Positions 7,318 to 16,501 of a stretch of DNA of 32,802 nucleotides are shown in pieces. The DNA comes from an uncultured Clostridia bacterium (GTDB lineage Bacteria > Bacillota > Clostridia > Oscillospirales > Oscillospiraceae), in assembly GCA_947058885.1 (NCBI GenBank), contig CAMSIF010000017.1, forward strand, positions 1-32,802, given 5' to 3'. A program made the translations under genes and the position numbers. The notes below the pieces were generated by a model. That model saw nothing but the letters and a program-made list of their open reading frames with translations. It did no database searches and had not been told where the DNA came from. The first letter of the stretch is position 1. The number at the start of each line of letters is the position of its first letter.

Positions 7318-8766
7318 ATGCCAAATGGTCCGGAGGATCGCCGCGTCTGCATATATTGCGGCCAACCCTTTTTCCTGGGTGATGTATGCTGGTACCTCAA
7401 TGACAATATTTTTTCATTTTTCGCTGAAAACCACAATCTGAAACCTGATGGATTTAAGCACGCAATAGACCAATTTCTAGTTGATGACCGCCAGGGCAGG
7501 GAGTTCTATCTTGCTATGGGCGGCACAAGGCCGTCCACCAAATCGAAAGACCGGCGGCATATCGTCAGGCCGTCCGACTTCTGCGAGGACGGCAGCAAAA
7601 CGGGGCGGCCAAGCCGGAATCTCTTTCACAGCAAGACAGGCAGTACCGCGCCCATCTTTCGCCAGCTGGCCCCGGAGGACGCCGGATATCCGGGACTGCG
7701 CTTTACCGAGGAATTTATAAGCGCGCTGGAACCACCTGAAAGCTCCTGCCTGCGGGACAGAAAGAGCCGTCTGGAAGAATACTGTATGAAGGCGGTATGC
7801 CCCCGCTGCTCCTCCTTTCTGCCAAAGGAAGTGCTCTCCACGGATAAAAAGACCTATGTGGTACGATTAGGACTGTTTGGTTCCTCGGACAAGGAAAAGG
7901 CCACTTTTAATCTTGAAAATATATGGTTTAACTGTTTGAACCGCGGCGGCTGGACGCTGAATCCCAGCGGCATGTTTGCATCCTCTCACTACATGTTGGA
8001 ACGCCATTACTATCAAGCCATGTATGAAGACAAAGCCATTCCGGATAATCCTGCGGACGGGTACGCGCCGCCCCTTTTACTGCGGCTGGACCGGAACAAT
8101 ATCCATATCCTGCTGGTTATCATGGATATTCCTGTCAAGCAGGCACTGGCCTTGAACGCGGCGGTTCTTCAGGAGAAGCATACTCCCCAGACCTCCTGGT
8201 ATATGGATTTGCTCAGGCATCTGGACGGCTGCATTCTTTTATTGAGCGCCTCCAGTGAGATTCTTCCCAGAATCAGTCATTCTGACGTCCCCACTGAAAA
8301 AATATTGGATCCGTTGGGTGGAATGCTGTCTTTTCTCCCCGACATTCCAGAATACCGGCATAAACCGGCGGCGTTGGTTCTTACAAACTTTGAAAAGCTC
8401 TTCCCTGGAGGCGAGACTATCACGGTAACAGGTTACGAGGGAATCCTAGACTGTTTGGATTCTGAACTGTGGAAGGAACTGGGGACCAGAGATCCGTCTG
8501 CGCTCAGCTATGAGGCGGACTGTCATGAATGCTTGCAGTTTTCCACTAAAGAGTTTGTCAAAAAGCTGCTTCCTGGTTTTTGGAGTCACTTAACTCAGTA
8601 TTTGGGACGGATTGACATATTTCCTGTGGACCTGTGGACGCCGGAGGAACCAGTAGAGAAGACGCAGAGAAAAATCAATACTGGCCATAGGATTCCTCTT
8701 TCCAGCTCGCCGCCTATTTTCTGGCTGCTGGACGTAGTGAAACTGGATGAATCTCAGCCGCAATAG
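7318..8766 (+). CDS. Zinc-ribbon pseudo-GTPase, TRAFAC-type fold
   Basis: A 482-residue protein. Two Cys pairs, C11/C14 and C161/C164, resemble those at C7/C10 and C148/C151 of the intact GTPase at 22237-23796. The regions align in order, but the nucleotide motifs are lost here: the P-loop position reads GLFGSSDKEK (185-194) with no GKT/S, the G3 position keeps only D270 in MDIP, and the G4 position reads TNFEK (356-360) instead of SKVD. Neighbouring segments such as the run before G3 and the HLDG stretch match HSDG of the intact copy. It is most likely a catalytically dead paralog that pairs with or regulates the active one. The ATG at 7318 is chosen because AAGGGTGG (7300-7307) lies ten bases upstream. 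Confidence 0.65.
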   Translation: MPNGPEDRRVCIYCGQPFFLGDVCWYLNDNIFSFFAENHNLKPDGFKHAIDQFLVDDRQGREFYLAMGGTRPSTKSKDRRHIVRPSDFCEDGSKTGRPSRNLFHSKTGSTAPIFRQLAPEDAGYPGLRFTEEFISALEPPESSCLRDRKSRLEEYCMKAVCPRCSSFLPKEVLSTDKKTYVVRLGLFGSSDKEKATFNLENIWFNCLNRGGWTLNPSGMFASSHYMLERHYYQAMYEDKAIPDNPADGYAPPLLLRLDRNNIHILLVIMDIPVKQALALNAAVLQEKHTPQTSWYMDLLRHLDGCILLLSASSEILPRISHSDVPTEKILDPLGGMLSFLPDIPEYRHKPAALVLTNFEKLFPGGETITVTGYEGILDCLDSELWKELGTRDPSALSYEADCHECLQFSTKEFVKKLLPGFWSHLTQYLGRIDIFPVDLWTPEEPVEKTQRKINTGHRIPLSSSPPIFWLLDVVKLDESQPQ

Positions 8767-8826
8767 CGCGTCATCGTTTTTACTGCTGCAATTCCGTTAA
8801 GAAACAGGAAAAAAGGAGCGAGACAG

Positions 8827-10443
8827 ATGTGTTTTTTGAGCAGCGCAGACCAGGAAAAACTGCTGAAGGAAGCCAAAGCCATACAGGACATACGGAAACA
8901 GGACAGCCTGAAGCACCAGACGTATATTCGAGACTATTATGACACCTTAATACAGTACGGACTGAAAGCGGAGCTGCGCGCGGGACTCGGCAGAATAAAG
9001 GACGGGACGTTCCAGCAGTTCACACCAGGAACTTTGGATAAGGTGTGCCAGGGGCTGGCCAAGGGAGAGGTCTCCTCTGAAGCGGCGTTCATGAGCTTCT
9101 TTCACGTGGTATGCGAACAATTCCGCGCAAAGGGAGCAGCCCCGCCTGCTCCCTCGGAAATCTTGACAATGCAGGCACAGCTTTTTGGGCGCAGGCGGAT
9201 TACCACCTGCGTCCACAATAATACGCTTCTTGCCTACACACTGGGATTCCTGCAAGCCAGGGAGCTGAATCGTTTCAATGAGGAACAGATGGAGCGAATG
9301 AACCGTATAACGGGCGAAAAGCTGTCCGCGCCTAAGCAAGTATATGACGCCACCACACAGTTTGAGCAAAGTTTAAATTACCAAATACAGAACATGGATG
9401 ATTTCAGGACTGTTTTTGAGAAACGAGCCCGGCTGCAAACCAACAAAAACTGGCGGGATAACCTTCGCCGCTGTATGGAGGATATTTGCAAGGCCCACCA
9501 TTGGCGGGAAGACTCTCTCGTAATATATATGGAAGAAAACGGGTGCGCCCATATGAAAAGCGAGCTGGACAAGCGCGTCCTGAATATGGACACCGCAAGC
9601 CTTCCTACGAGAAGTTGGATTCTATCCTTTTGCCTGTATATGAAACTGACTAAGGAAGAAACCAACCGGCTTCTACGGCACTGCGGTCTGGTAAACCTGG
9701 GGTATGAGCCATGGGAGGCGGGGCTTTCCTACCTGCTGGACCATCCGGCCCAGTCGAGCCGGGAGACCTTGGACCGCCGGGAATATATGTATGATTTCTT
9801 ATCCCGCAGCCAATTGCGCCCCCCGGCGGATACCTTCGCCGCGTTTCCTTATCTGGCGGGCCAGCAGAATAAGGGCAACCGCGCTCTGACCGCCGCGCTG
9901 CTGCTGGACTGCTTCGCGGAGATTTCACCGCCTGCCAGCCAAGGCAAATACCGCGCCGTTTTCCACACCCGTCCGGCAAAAATGGAACTGCCAGACTACT
10001 GCGCGTTCTTCTTTCCAAGAAGAGGCTGCACAAGCTGGGCCTCCCAGCTGAAATGTCTGCTGGGCCATCCGCTGCCCAGCTTAGACCGTGACACGCAGGA
10101 ATATCAGGACCTTTCAGACCGCATGAAGGAGTGGGCCCACAGCTGGAAGCCCATCGGGGAGGAAACGCCCGCGTCATGGCGGGTCATGTGGCGATTCTCA
10201 GAAGGCCTCCAGAACGTTCCTGTCCAATACAGCAAGCTTCGCTACGCGCTGCTGGTGTACATCCTCTATACCGGGCATCTGCCGCTGAAAAATTGCAATT
10301 TCCCCGCGATGCCTTCCCACGACATGATTCTGGATCACAATACCTGTCTGGAATTTTCTCCCTCGGAGGAGGCGGAGACTTGCCAAAAGATGGCCTGGGA
10401 CGTGCTCTCCTACCTACAGGAAGGGAGAATTCCCGGAAGATAA
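8827..10443 (+). CDS. Helical protein with a possible XRE-like helix-turn-helix
   Basis: A 538-residue, mostly helical protein I cannot assign as a whole. At residues about 205-300 a stretch resembles Firmicutes XRE-like helix-turn-helix domains: a LRRCMEDICKAHHW helix, then a segment TRSWILSFCLYMKLTKEETN that is followed by LLRHCGLVNL. That C-terminal part (hydrophobic helix, KLTKEE turn, LLRxxGL) is the clearest match. The flanking regions show no recognisable enzyme motifs. No membrane segments are seen, so it is cytoplasmic. AAAGGAG lies about nine bases before the ATG. It stands between the pseudo-GTPase and the kinase in the same operon and may be a regulator or a scaffold. Confidence is good for the gene and low for the DNA-binding role. 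Confidence 0.55.
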   Translation: MCFLSSADQEKLLKEAKAIQDIRKQDSLKHQTYIRDYYDTLIQYGLKAELRAGLGRIKDGTFQQFTPGTLDKVCQGLAKGEVSSEAAFMSFFHVVCEQFRAKGAAPPAPSEILTMQAQLFGRRRITTCVHNNTLLAYTLGFLQARELNRFNEEQMERMNRITGEKLSAPKQVYDATTQFEQSLNYQIQNMDDFRTVFEKRARLQTNKNWRDNLRRCMEDICKAHHWREDSLVIYMEENGCAHMKSELDKRVLNMDTASLPTRSWILSFCLYMKLTKEETNRLLRHCGLVNLGYEPWEAGLSYLLDHPAQSSRETLDRREYMYDFLSRSQLRPPADTFAAFPYLAGQQNKGNRALTAALLLDCFAEISPPASQGKYRAVFHTRPAKMELPDYCAFFFPRRGCTSWASQLKCLLGHPLPSLDRDTQEYQDLSDRMKEWAHSWKPIGEETPASWRVMWRFSEGLQNVPVQYSKLRYALLVYILYTGHLPLKNCNFPAMPSHDMILDHNTCLEFSPSEEAETCQKMAWDVLSYLQEGRIPGR

Positions 10444-10500
10444 TCCATACGCCGCGCTTAGGGTTTCCTGGTATACTTATTTTTAGATAGGAGTGGGATG

Positions 10501-12660
10501 ATGCGCAAAGCCTTTCGTTTAATATACAAAGACATCGGGGGAGAAAACCGCGAGCATATGTTGGAGGCCGTTCCTGTTTCCAGTTCGCCAGATGAGCAGC
10601 CCTGCTATTTTTATGGACTGCGCCGGGACGATGTTCGGGGCCCCAAGCGCGTATGTTTTATCAAACGCCATGTCGTAAATGACCAGTTTGACCAATATCG
10701 AGCTGGCATAGAGCGAACAGGGGTGCGCATCTCCTCTCCATATGTAGCAGCGATTTATAACGACGTACTGATGCAGGACATCAGACTGGAATATGACGAT
10801 AGTGGTAATGGAAATTGGAAGCCCCTAAACGGCACAATTTTGGTATCTGAATATCTGCCCGAAAACCTAGAGGAATTTTGGACGGTCCAAACGCAGATGG
10901 TCTCGGACGATGGCCTGGAACGCTGCCGCCAGGAGATTTTGCTCAAGCTCATCCAGGGTGTGGCCCACATGGAACAGGCGCGGATGGTCCATTGCGATAT
11001 TAAGCCGCAAAATATTCTTATCAACAGCATTAATCTGTGCGATGAAGCGAGCTGGCGCTTCAATCAGCTGGATGTCAAACTGACGGATTTGGACTGCGCC
11101 CACGACGGAAATCAGGCCACGCCGCGTATCTTCGCGGGCACGCCTCCTTTTCAGCCGCCAGTGGAAGTCAGGCCCAATATTTGGCTGGATTTGTACTCCA
11201 TTTGTATGGTCGCTCTGTGGCTCTATAACGGGGATCTTGGCCTCCTGCACAGGATTGGATGCGAGCTGTCCCAAATCGCCAGCAAAGACGCCCTGGAGGA
11301 GATGATGCCCGGCCCCGCAGCACAGCCGTACCAGGAAGTTCTGGTCCCGTTCCTTTTCCAGGCTATCCAGCAGATAAACTCTGGGATAGACGATGGTGGA
11401 GGCGCGGGAAGGGAAGCGTTATCCAAACTATATCAGAAGCTTTCTGACATGTCTCCCAAGGATCCTACGCTGCGTCCCATGGAAATCATGAGTCCCCCTC
11501 GTATCAAGATAGCCTGGAGCGCCATAGTGCAGATTGACGGTATTTCCCAGCCTGTATTTTGCGAAGCCCGGGAATACCGTCTGATTTCGATTGTTAATTG
11601 TCTGAAGCCGCGCGGCAGCGCACCCGAAGACGTGGTCAGGTATCCTTCCGGCGTCTCCAATAGTCTCATTTACACGGGAAATCCCAGCCGCGAGAGCACG
11701 CCTGATTTGACCGGCTGCATAGACCTTTCCGCTCCAGCGGATATTTGCATTTTCTGTGACAGCTCTCAGATGAACGGACGTCTATCCTTGGCGGCAGGCG
11801 TCTATGGAAACGTAAAGAACGGAAGCGTATACACGCCGCAGTGTCTGGCCTATCACGGGGGAATTACAAAGGAATGTAACTTGTATGCTGGCCAGCCTTT
11901 GCGTATACACGGCTGGGATATGGAGTTGTTAAAGAGCATTCAGGTACACTCTGTCCGCTTTTATGACGAAAAGGACTGCCGCCCGGAGCGGCTTCCGGTT
12001 TTCCGCGGCGAGCCTAAAAACAAACACGCTGACATCAATATTGTATTTTTGATAACGCCCCGCTGTGAAGCGTCCAACAAGAACGACAGCCCTGGCTGTA
12101 AGCTGATGAAACAGGTTGTACAATGGCTTTCATCAAAGAAGGATTACCGCCCCTGCTATTATGGCGCAATGATACGGACAGAGGACGGAAAATTCAGCCT
12201 GCAATCGTTCTGCGGCGGGCTGATGGAAATGAATGAGCGGAGTATATCCGGTCTGTATGCCACAGCAAAAAATTTACCGGATAACGCGGAACCGGGCTGG
12301 TCTATAGATTCCTCGCAGGGCTCTGCCGCTCCGGCACGTTACGCCTTTGACCCGGGCTTGCCAACAGTTGTTACCGGCGTCTGGGAACACCCCGATATTG
12401 ATGAAACCCATTTCCTCAAATTTAAAGAACATGTCTATCAATTGAGTCCTGAGTTCCGCTACGCAGTACACTATCTCCAGCTGTTTACTGTGGACGGGCT
12501 GGACCAGAGCGAGGAAATTCGCCGGGCAGAGCCGTGGCTTGACGCGGCTACCAGGCCGGAAGGCGCTTGTCTGGTAACGCCGCTGAAGGCCGGTGGAGAG
12601 ATCGCGGACCCGGAGGCCCGGTGGAAGGCCGCAATCAGCTACTGGTGTACACATCGTTAA
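10501..12660 (+). CDS. Ser/Thr protein kinase with long C-terminal region
   Basis: A 719-residue protein counted from the second of two adjacent ATGs (10498 and 10501); AGGAG at 10489-10493 is seven bases from the second, a better distance. Counted from the first ATG, the kinase domain (about 10-330) shows K56 in the beta-3 position, catalytic loop HCDIKPQN (165-172) with D167, K169 and N172, a DLD (197-199) in place of DFG, and a GTPPFQPP activation-segment end. All core catalytic residues seem present, so it is probably active. The C-terminal half (about 340-720) is unassigned, mixed alpha-beta. It has no membrane segment. It is the best candidate writer for the FHA membrane protein encoded divergently at the head of this operon. 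Confidence 0.85.
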   Translation: MRKAFRLIYKDIGGENREHMLEAVPVSSSPDEQPCYFYGLRRDDVRGPKRVCFIKRHVVNDQFDQYRAGIERTGVRISSPYVAAIYNDVLMQDIRLEYDDSGNGNWKPLNGTILVSEYLPENLEEFWTVQTQMVSDDGLERCRQEILLKLIQGVAHMEQARMVHCDIKPQNILINSINLCDEASWRFNQLDVKLTDLDCAHDGNQATPRIFAGTPPFQPPVEVRPNIWLDLYSICMVALWLYNGDLGLLHRIGCELSQIASKDALEEMMPGPAAQPYQEVLVPFLFQAIQQINSGIDDGGGAGREALSKLYQKLSDMSPKDPTLRPMEIMSPPRIKIAWSAIVQIDGISQPVFCEAREYRLISIVNCLKPRGSAPEDVVRYPSGVSNSLIYTGNPSRESTPDLTGCIDLSAPADICIFCDSSQMNGRLSLAAGVYGNVKNGSVYTPQCLAYHGGITKECNLYAGQPLRIHGWDMELLKSIQVHSVRFYDEKDCRPERLPVFRGEPKNKHADINIVFLITPRCEASNKNDSPGCKLMKQVVQWLSSKKDYRPCYYGAMIRTEDGKFSLQSFCGGLMEMNERSISGLYATAKNLPDNAEPGWSIDSSQGSAAPARYAFDPGLPTVVTGVWEHPDIDETHFLKFKEHVYQLSPEFRYAVHYLQLFTVDGLDQSEEIRRAEPWLDAATRPEGACLVTPLKAGGEIADPEARWKAAISYWCTHR

Positions 12661-12684
12661 AATATCGATAGGAGGCGTCTGTTC

Positions 12685-14067
12685 ATGGCAGCTGAATACC
12701 GAATTCCTTTAACCCCAACAAAATCTGCTCCCCATTATATTGAAACAGGAAAAACCCATTGGTGGGTTAAATGCGAAACGCAAAGTATTAAGCGCATCAC
12801 CGAATTTGCGGACGATCTCGTTATGGTTCACCTGCTGAGGGCGCTCGGGCATATCCCCCATCTTTTGCTTCCGTTAAAGCTTTCGGAACCGCAAGAGCCA
12901 GACAAATATTGCGTGAAGAAGCCGCCGGGAACAGGCGGGGGCTGGTTTTCCGCCGCAGAACTGGATGGCCTCCAGTCTCTACAGGAGCACGGCGGCATCA
13001 CCGTACAGGAGCTTTGGAGATGTGCGGCGCAGCTGTGCCAGACCCTTTCTCAACTGCTAAGTCTGGGTATCTGGGGCCACGCGGACAGAAGCACCATCCT
13101 TCTGCGGAAAAGGAACGGCGTATTGGAATACTGCCTTGCGGATATTATCAAATACAATATGTATAACTATCCGCAGACATTTTCTATCCTACGCTCGGAT
13201 TCCGAGGACCCTAAAACCAAGGTATTACGGCTTCTAATTGGCAGTTTTGTATTATGCCTTGATGAACCGTCCCTGCGAGAGGCTGAAACAGCCAGCAGCG
13301 GCAAAATTACCTTAGAGGAAAATCTTGGAAGCGAGTGTACAAAAAAATTTGCAGGACTCTTTCATGAGAAATCCAACCTGCCGCCGGAAAAGTTCCTGGA
13401 ACAGGCAAAAGAGGCGCTCCAGGTGTCAGCAGACCATCTGCAACTGGAAGCGCCTAAAAAACTGCACCTCTATTTGTCTGTACTAGGCTCGGACTGCCGC
13501 AGCCCGGCAGTCCCGGCTTTGAGCAGCGCGGCGCGCTGTTTTTACTACTGGATGGAGATGTTGGATGCAGGGAAAGACGTAGATGGCCAAATCACCTGCC
13601 TGCTGCCATGGGATACGGTGCATATTTGTGACCTTTTTAATAACCATATCCCCTGCCTGAGCGCACTGCCAACGAACGAGGACCAAGGCCGGTATGTGCC
13701 GTTAGGCGGCCTGCTGGACTGCCTGATCCGGGAACTGGAGCGGGACCGGGCGATGGGGGCCGCCTCCCTGGTATGCTTTATCACGCTTCCAGTCCCTGAA
13801 AACAGCCCTAAATTAAGCGCGATGGATAACTGTTTCATCAGCCAGTTAGCAGTTATGAAAAAGATGGGTATTTTTGAAGCCCTGATGTGCAGTGCAGATT
13901 TGCGGCAAACGCCTGACTACCGTTACCAAAATGGAGCCAACGGCGGGGCCTTTGGAGAAGAAGCGGCAGGTTTAAAAGATGTGAGCCAAAAAATTCATAC
14001 CGCTATAGACCGCCTGCTGAAAACCAAGCGGTATGTTATGCAGCAGAAACAGGACTCTCTTGTATAA
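12685..14067 (+). CDS. Pseudokinase fused to a degenerate vWA-like domain
   Basis: A 460-residue protein. The first 230 residues look like a worn kinase fold: K29 may be the beta-3 lysine, the catalytic loop position reads GHADRSTILL with H132 and D134 but two residues shorter than normal and lacking the Lys and Asn that bind ATP and metal, and D153 in LADI stands for DFG. Residues about 255-400 have an alternating strand-helix pattern like a vWA domain, starting LHLYLSVLGSD, but without a DxSxS motif. It is likely non-catalytic. AGGAGG (12670-12675) lies nine bases before the ATG, and the gene follows the kinase by 24 bases. It could be an allosteric partner of that kinase. It is the last gene of the plus operon. 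Confidence 0.55.
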   Translation: MAAEYRIPLTPTKSAPHYIETGKTHWWVKCETQSIKRITEFADDLVMVHLLRALGHIPHLLLPLKLSEPQEPDKYCVKKPPGTGGGWFSAAELDGLQSLQEHGGITVQELWRCAAQLCQTLSQLLSLGIWGHADRSTILLRKRNGVLEYCLADIIKYNMYNYPQTFSILRSDSEDPKTKVLRLLIGSFVLCLDEPSLREAETASSGKITLEENLGSECTKKFAGLFHEKSNLPPEKFLEQAKEALQVSADHLQLEAPKKLHLYLSVLGSDCRSPAVPALSSAARCFYYWMEMLDAGKDVDGQITCLLPWDTVHICDLFNNHIPCLSALPTNEDQGRYVPLGGLLDCLIRELERDRAMGAASLVCFITLPVPENSPKLSAMDNCFISQLAVMKKMGIFEALMCSADLRQTPDYRYQNGANGGAFGEEAAGLKDVSQKIHTAIDRLLKTKRYVMQQKQDSLV

Positions 14068-14087
14068 AAACAAGCTGAACCAGCCTT
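14066..14087 (-). terminator. Weak terminator of the ten-gene minus operon
   Basis: On the minus strand an imperfect hairpin (AAG-CTG with CAG-CTT, one bulged base) is followed by a run of five T residues (complement of 14066-14070). It lies just past the stop at 14096 of the last minus gene and overlaps the stop of the converging plus operon. The stem is short, so termination may be leaky. Confidence 0.35.
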
Positions 14088-14095
14088 TGCGGACA

Positions 14096-15142
14096 TCAAA
14101 AGAACAGTCTGGCGGCAATATGGAGAGACCAAAACGCAAACATGAGGACCGGAACCGCAGAGAAGTTGCCGTATGGTCTGGCGCGGTACAGCAATGCCGC
14201 CAGCGCGAGAACAGCCAGGTTGCAGGCGGCGGCGATTCCTCCTGCCAGATAGTAGGGAGGAAAGACCGCCGCTCCCGGCGCAAGGACCATCGCGGCGCAC
14301 ATCAATACAAGCAGAAACGCACTCAGGACCAGCACCCTGCCATTGTACTTTTTCTGATTAAGTATACGGCAAACCGCTTCTTTCCTCTGCGCAGTCAGAA
14401 AGAGAGACCCAAAGCCCGTATAGTATTTGTACGCCAGTCCCCAGGTTCCTGCGCCGCACTGGTAATAGTAATCTCCCAACTCCCCGGCTGCCTCCGCGTT
14501 GCCCTGTGAAGCGGCCTCCTCCAACAGCTGTACCGCTTGGTCGCTGTTTTGTCCCGGATCTCCGGCATGGAGCAGGCAATACCCCTTGTAGTAACATGCC
14601 AACGGCAGGCCAACCTTCACAAAAACGTCCAGCTTCCCCATATCCAGCGACGGCAGGGTATGGGTCTCCACCGCTTTCTTAAATTCACTCTGGAGTCCTG
14701 CCAGCTCCTTCTCGTAGACGCTGACAGGAACCACAAAAGCTTCCCGAGGCATATTGTTTTTTATGCCGTAATACTGTCCCGTATAGTCAAACGAGATGCC
14801 TGCGGAGACGGCAATCGCTTTGGTAAGGTCCATTACCTTAGCGCGGCTGAGACCCGTCTTTTGTTCAGCCTGGCATACAAATTTATTCAGCTCATCCTGC
14901 GGTGTCTCACAGCTGCTATTCAGTATTTCCTGGAGGCCGGGCGTCCGCACCATCAGCAAAATCCGCAGAATATCGTCCTCGCTGGCGTTCAGATTGCGCA
15001 TCTCCTCCTGAAGCAGCGCGGGGTCGCGGTAGACGTTTATGGAATTTTTCTGCACCAGACTGCACAGCAAATTTTCCAAATTGCTGGCACGGGCCTTCCC
15101 GTACGACTTTATATCCTCTCTCATCAAATCCTTTAAGCTCAT
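14096..15142 (-). CDS. Sel1-like repeat membrane protein
   Basis: A 348-residue protein. The N-terminal 120 residues are helical and polar. Residues about 186-250 hold one to two Sel1/TPR-like repeats, seen in the AVQLLEEAASQGNAEAAGEL pattern with conserved small residues. Three membrane segments close the protein (about 270-287, 298-318 and 326-345). Sel1 repeats mediate protein contacts, so this is a plausible membrane-bound adaptor with its repeats in the cytoplasm. GGGGGAG lies six bases before the ATG. It is the last gene of the minus operon, 47 bases after the vWA membrane protein, and its stop is only 28 bases from that of the convergent plus operon. Confidence 0.75.
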   Translation of the reverse strand: MSLKDLMREDIKSYGKARASNLENLLCSLVQKNSINVYRDPALLQEEMRNLNASEDDILRILLMVRTPGLQEILNSSCETPQDELNKFVCQAEQKTGLSRAKVMDLTKAIAVSAGISFDYTGQYYGIKNNMPREAFVVPVSVYEKELAGLQSEFKKAVETHTLPSLDMGKLDVFVKVGLPLACYYKGYCLLHAGDPGQNSDQAVQLLEEAASQGNAEAAGELGDYYYQCGAGTWGLAYKYYTGFGSLFLTAQRKEAVCRILNQKKYNGRVLVLSAFLLVLMCAAMVLAPGAAVFPPYYLAGGIAAACNLAVLALAALLYRARPYGNFSAVPVLMFAFWSLHIAARLFF

Positions 15143-15189
15143 GTAAACTCCCCCATTTTCCTTTGCCCGGCATTGCCTGACGGCTGCCT

Positions 15190-16458
15190 CTACTCATGGC
15201 GTGAAGACGTATGCAGCCGGTATATTTGTCTCTGCGTCGTTTTCTCCGCTAGGGTCAGCGCAATGAGAAGCCATAAAATCAGCCACATGAGTTTGGCCGG
15301 AACACCCGCCGCTGTAAAAATTTCCATTAGAAACGCGCCCAAAAAGGATTTAACCGCTGAGGAAATCATAATCAACTCGCAGGAACGCCCATACGCAACC
15401 GCCATAAGCGAACCAACCGCCGTCCCCAGAATTGTGAGGAACACGACGCGCAAAATGCCATAGAGAACCGTCATCCTTGTTCCAGCTCTGGCCGACAGGA
15501 GATCCCTGTCCACACGGCGGGTTGCGGCAGACGCCATGGCGCTGGACAGCTCGGACGCGCCGGCAATATCAATATACACGCCGCCAGTCCTCCCGGCAAT
15601 CTCTTGCAGCAGGCTTTCGTTAACCATCCCAAGGCCTACCGTGCTCACGCTGATGCCAGCCTTTATAAAACGGTCCAATACCGGCTTTATCTGACTGAGG
15701 GACTCAATATCCGTCGCGCCCCCGTCTGTCAATAGGATTACCTTTGGGGCGCCGCCGCCTTCCCAGACGCCGTCTGTATAGTCGTCAATCACCCGGTTCA
15801 GCGCGCCATTGATCTCCGTTTGGCCGTTGCTGTTTCCCCTTATGTTTGGAATTCCGTCGGAAATAGGGGCCATTTCTTTCAAAAGGACGGTATTATCCGC
15901 AAAGCTGTAGACCATATAGGGAAAGTCTCCGCTCTGTCCCTCCAGCACCGAGGGGATTGCCGCGTAACGCTCCTGCTGGTGGTCGCTGGTCTCCATTGAG
16001 CCGGAGTCATCAATCACGAAGATGTAGGAGGTGGGCGCGGCGGGCTCTCCGCCAAGGTCTAAGCCATATATCCACTGAAACAACGCCCCCAAACCGAAGG
16101 TTACAACCGCTCCCGCGCATAGAAGAAGCAGCACACTGCCGGTGTCTTTGGTGTGCGTCAAAATATTCGTGCCCCAGGAGCCCGCCGCATTGCCAAATAC
16201 AGCTGCCACCACCGCAAGCAGAATATACAGAACGACGAAAACGCCTCCAATAACAGGCGGCCTGGAGATGCCGCCGGACAGCGGGGGATATAGGAGCATT
16301 CCCACCAGCCATGCGGCGGCTCCTGCTGCGATTGTGGCAAGAATCAGGGGAATATTGATTTCGCCGCTGTCCCTGCGCGGCGTCACCCTTCCGGATGGGG
16401 GCGCGGGCGGACGCCTGGGTGTACTCGAGGGACGTCTTCTTGGTGGTCTTCTGTTCAT
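15190..16458 (-). CDS. Multi-spanning vWA-domain membrane protein
   Basis: A 422-residue protein starting at 16458, where GGAGGT lies about seven bases upstream; the frame is open to 16575 but that extension overlaps the upstream gene. The N-terminus is very rich in Arg and Pro (1-30). Three membrane segments (about 36-57, 68-89, 108-130) precede a vWA domain (about 143-315) with an intact metal site: DDSGS (150-154), T214 and D245 in TDG. Two or three more membrane segments follow (332-404). With an inside N-terminus, the vWA domain would face outward. The layout resembles BatA-like vWA proteins, but no MoxR ATPase accompanies it here. It may serve as one of the envelope subunits of the island. 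Confidence 0.85.
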   Translation of the reverse strand: MNRRPPRRRPSSTPRRPPAPPSGRVTPRRDSGEINIPLILATIAAGAAAWLVGMLLYPPLSGGISRPPVIGGVFVVLYILLAVVAAVFGNAAGSWGTNILTHTKDTGSVLLLLCAGAVVTFGLGALFQWIYGLDLGGEPAAPTSYIFVIDDSGSMETSDHQQERYAAIPSVLEGQSGDFPYMVYSFADNTVLLKEMAPISDGIPNIRGNSNGQTEINGALNRVIDDYTDGVWEGGGAPKVILLTDGGATDIESLSQIKPVLDRFIKAGISVSTVGLGMVNESLLQEIAGRTGGVYIDIAGASELSSAMASAATRRVDRDLLSARAGTRMTVLYGILRVVFLTILGTAVGSLMAVAYGRSCELIMISSAVKSFLGAFLMEIFTAAGVPAKLMWLILWLLIALTLAEKTTQRQIYRLHTSSRHE

Positions 16459-16501
16459 GGCTGCACCTCCATATGGTCTGTGACATGCGCATCGTGCGCG
16501 C

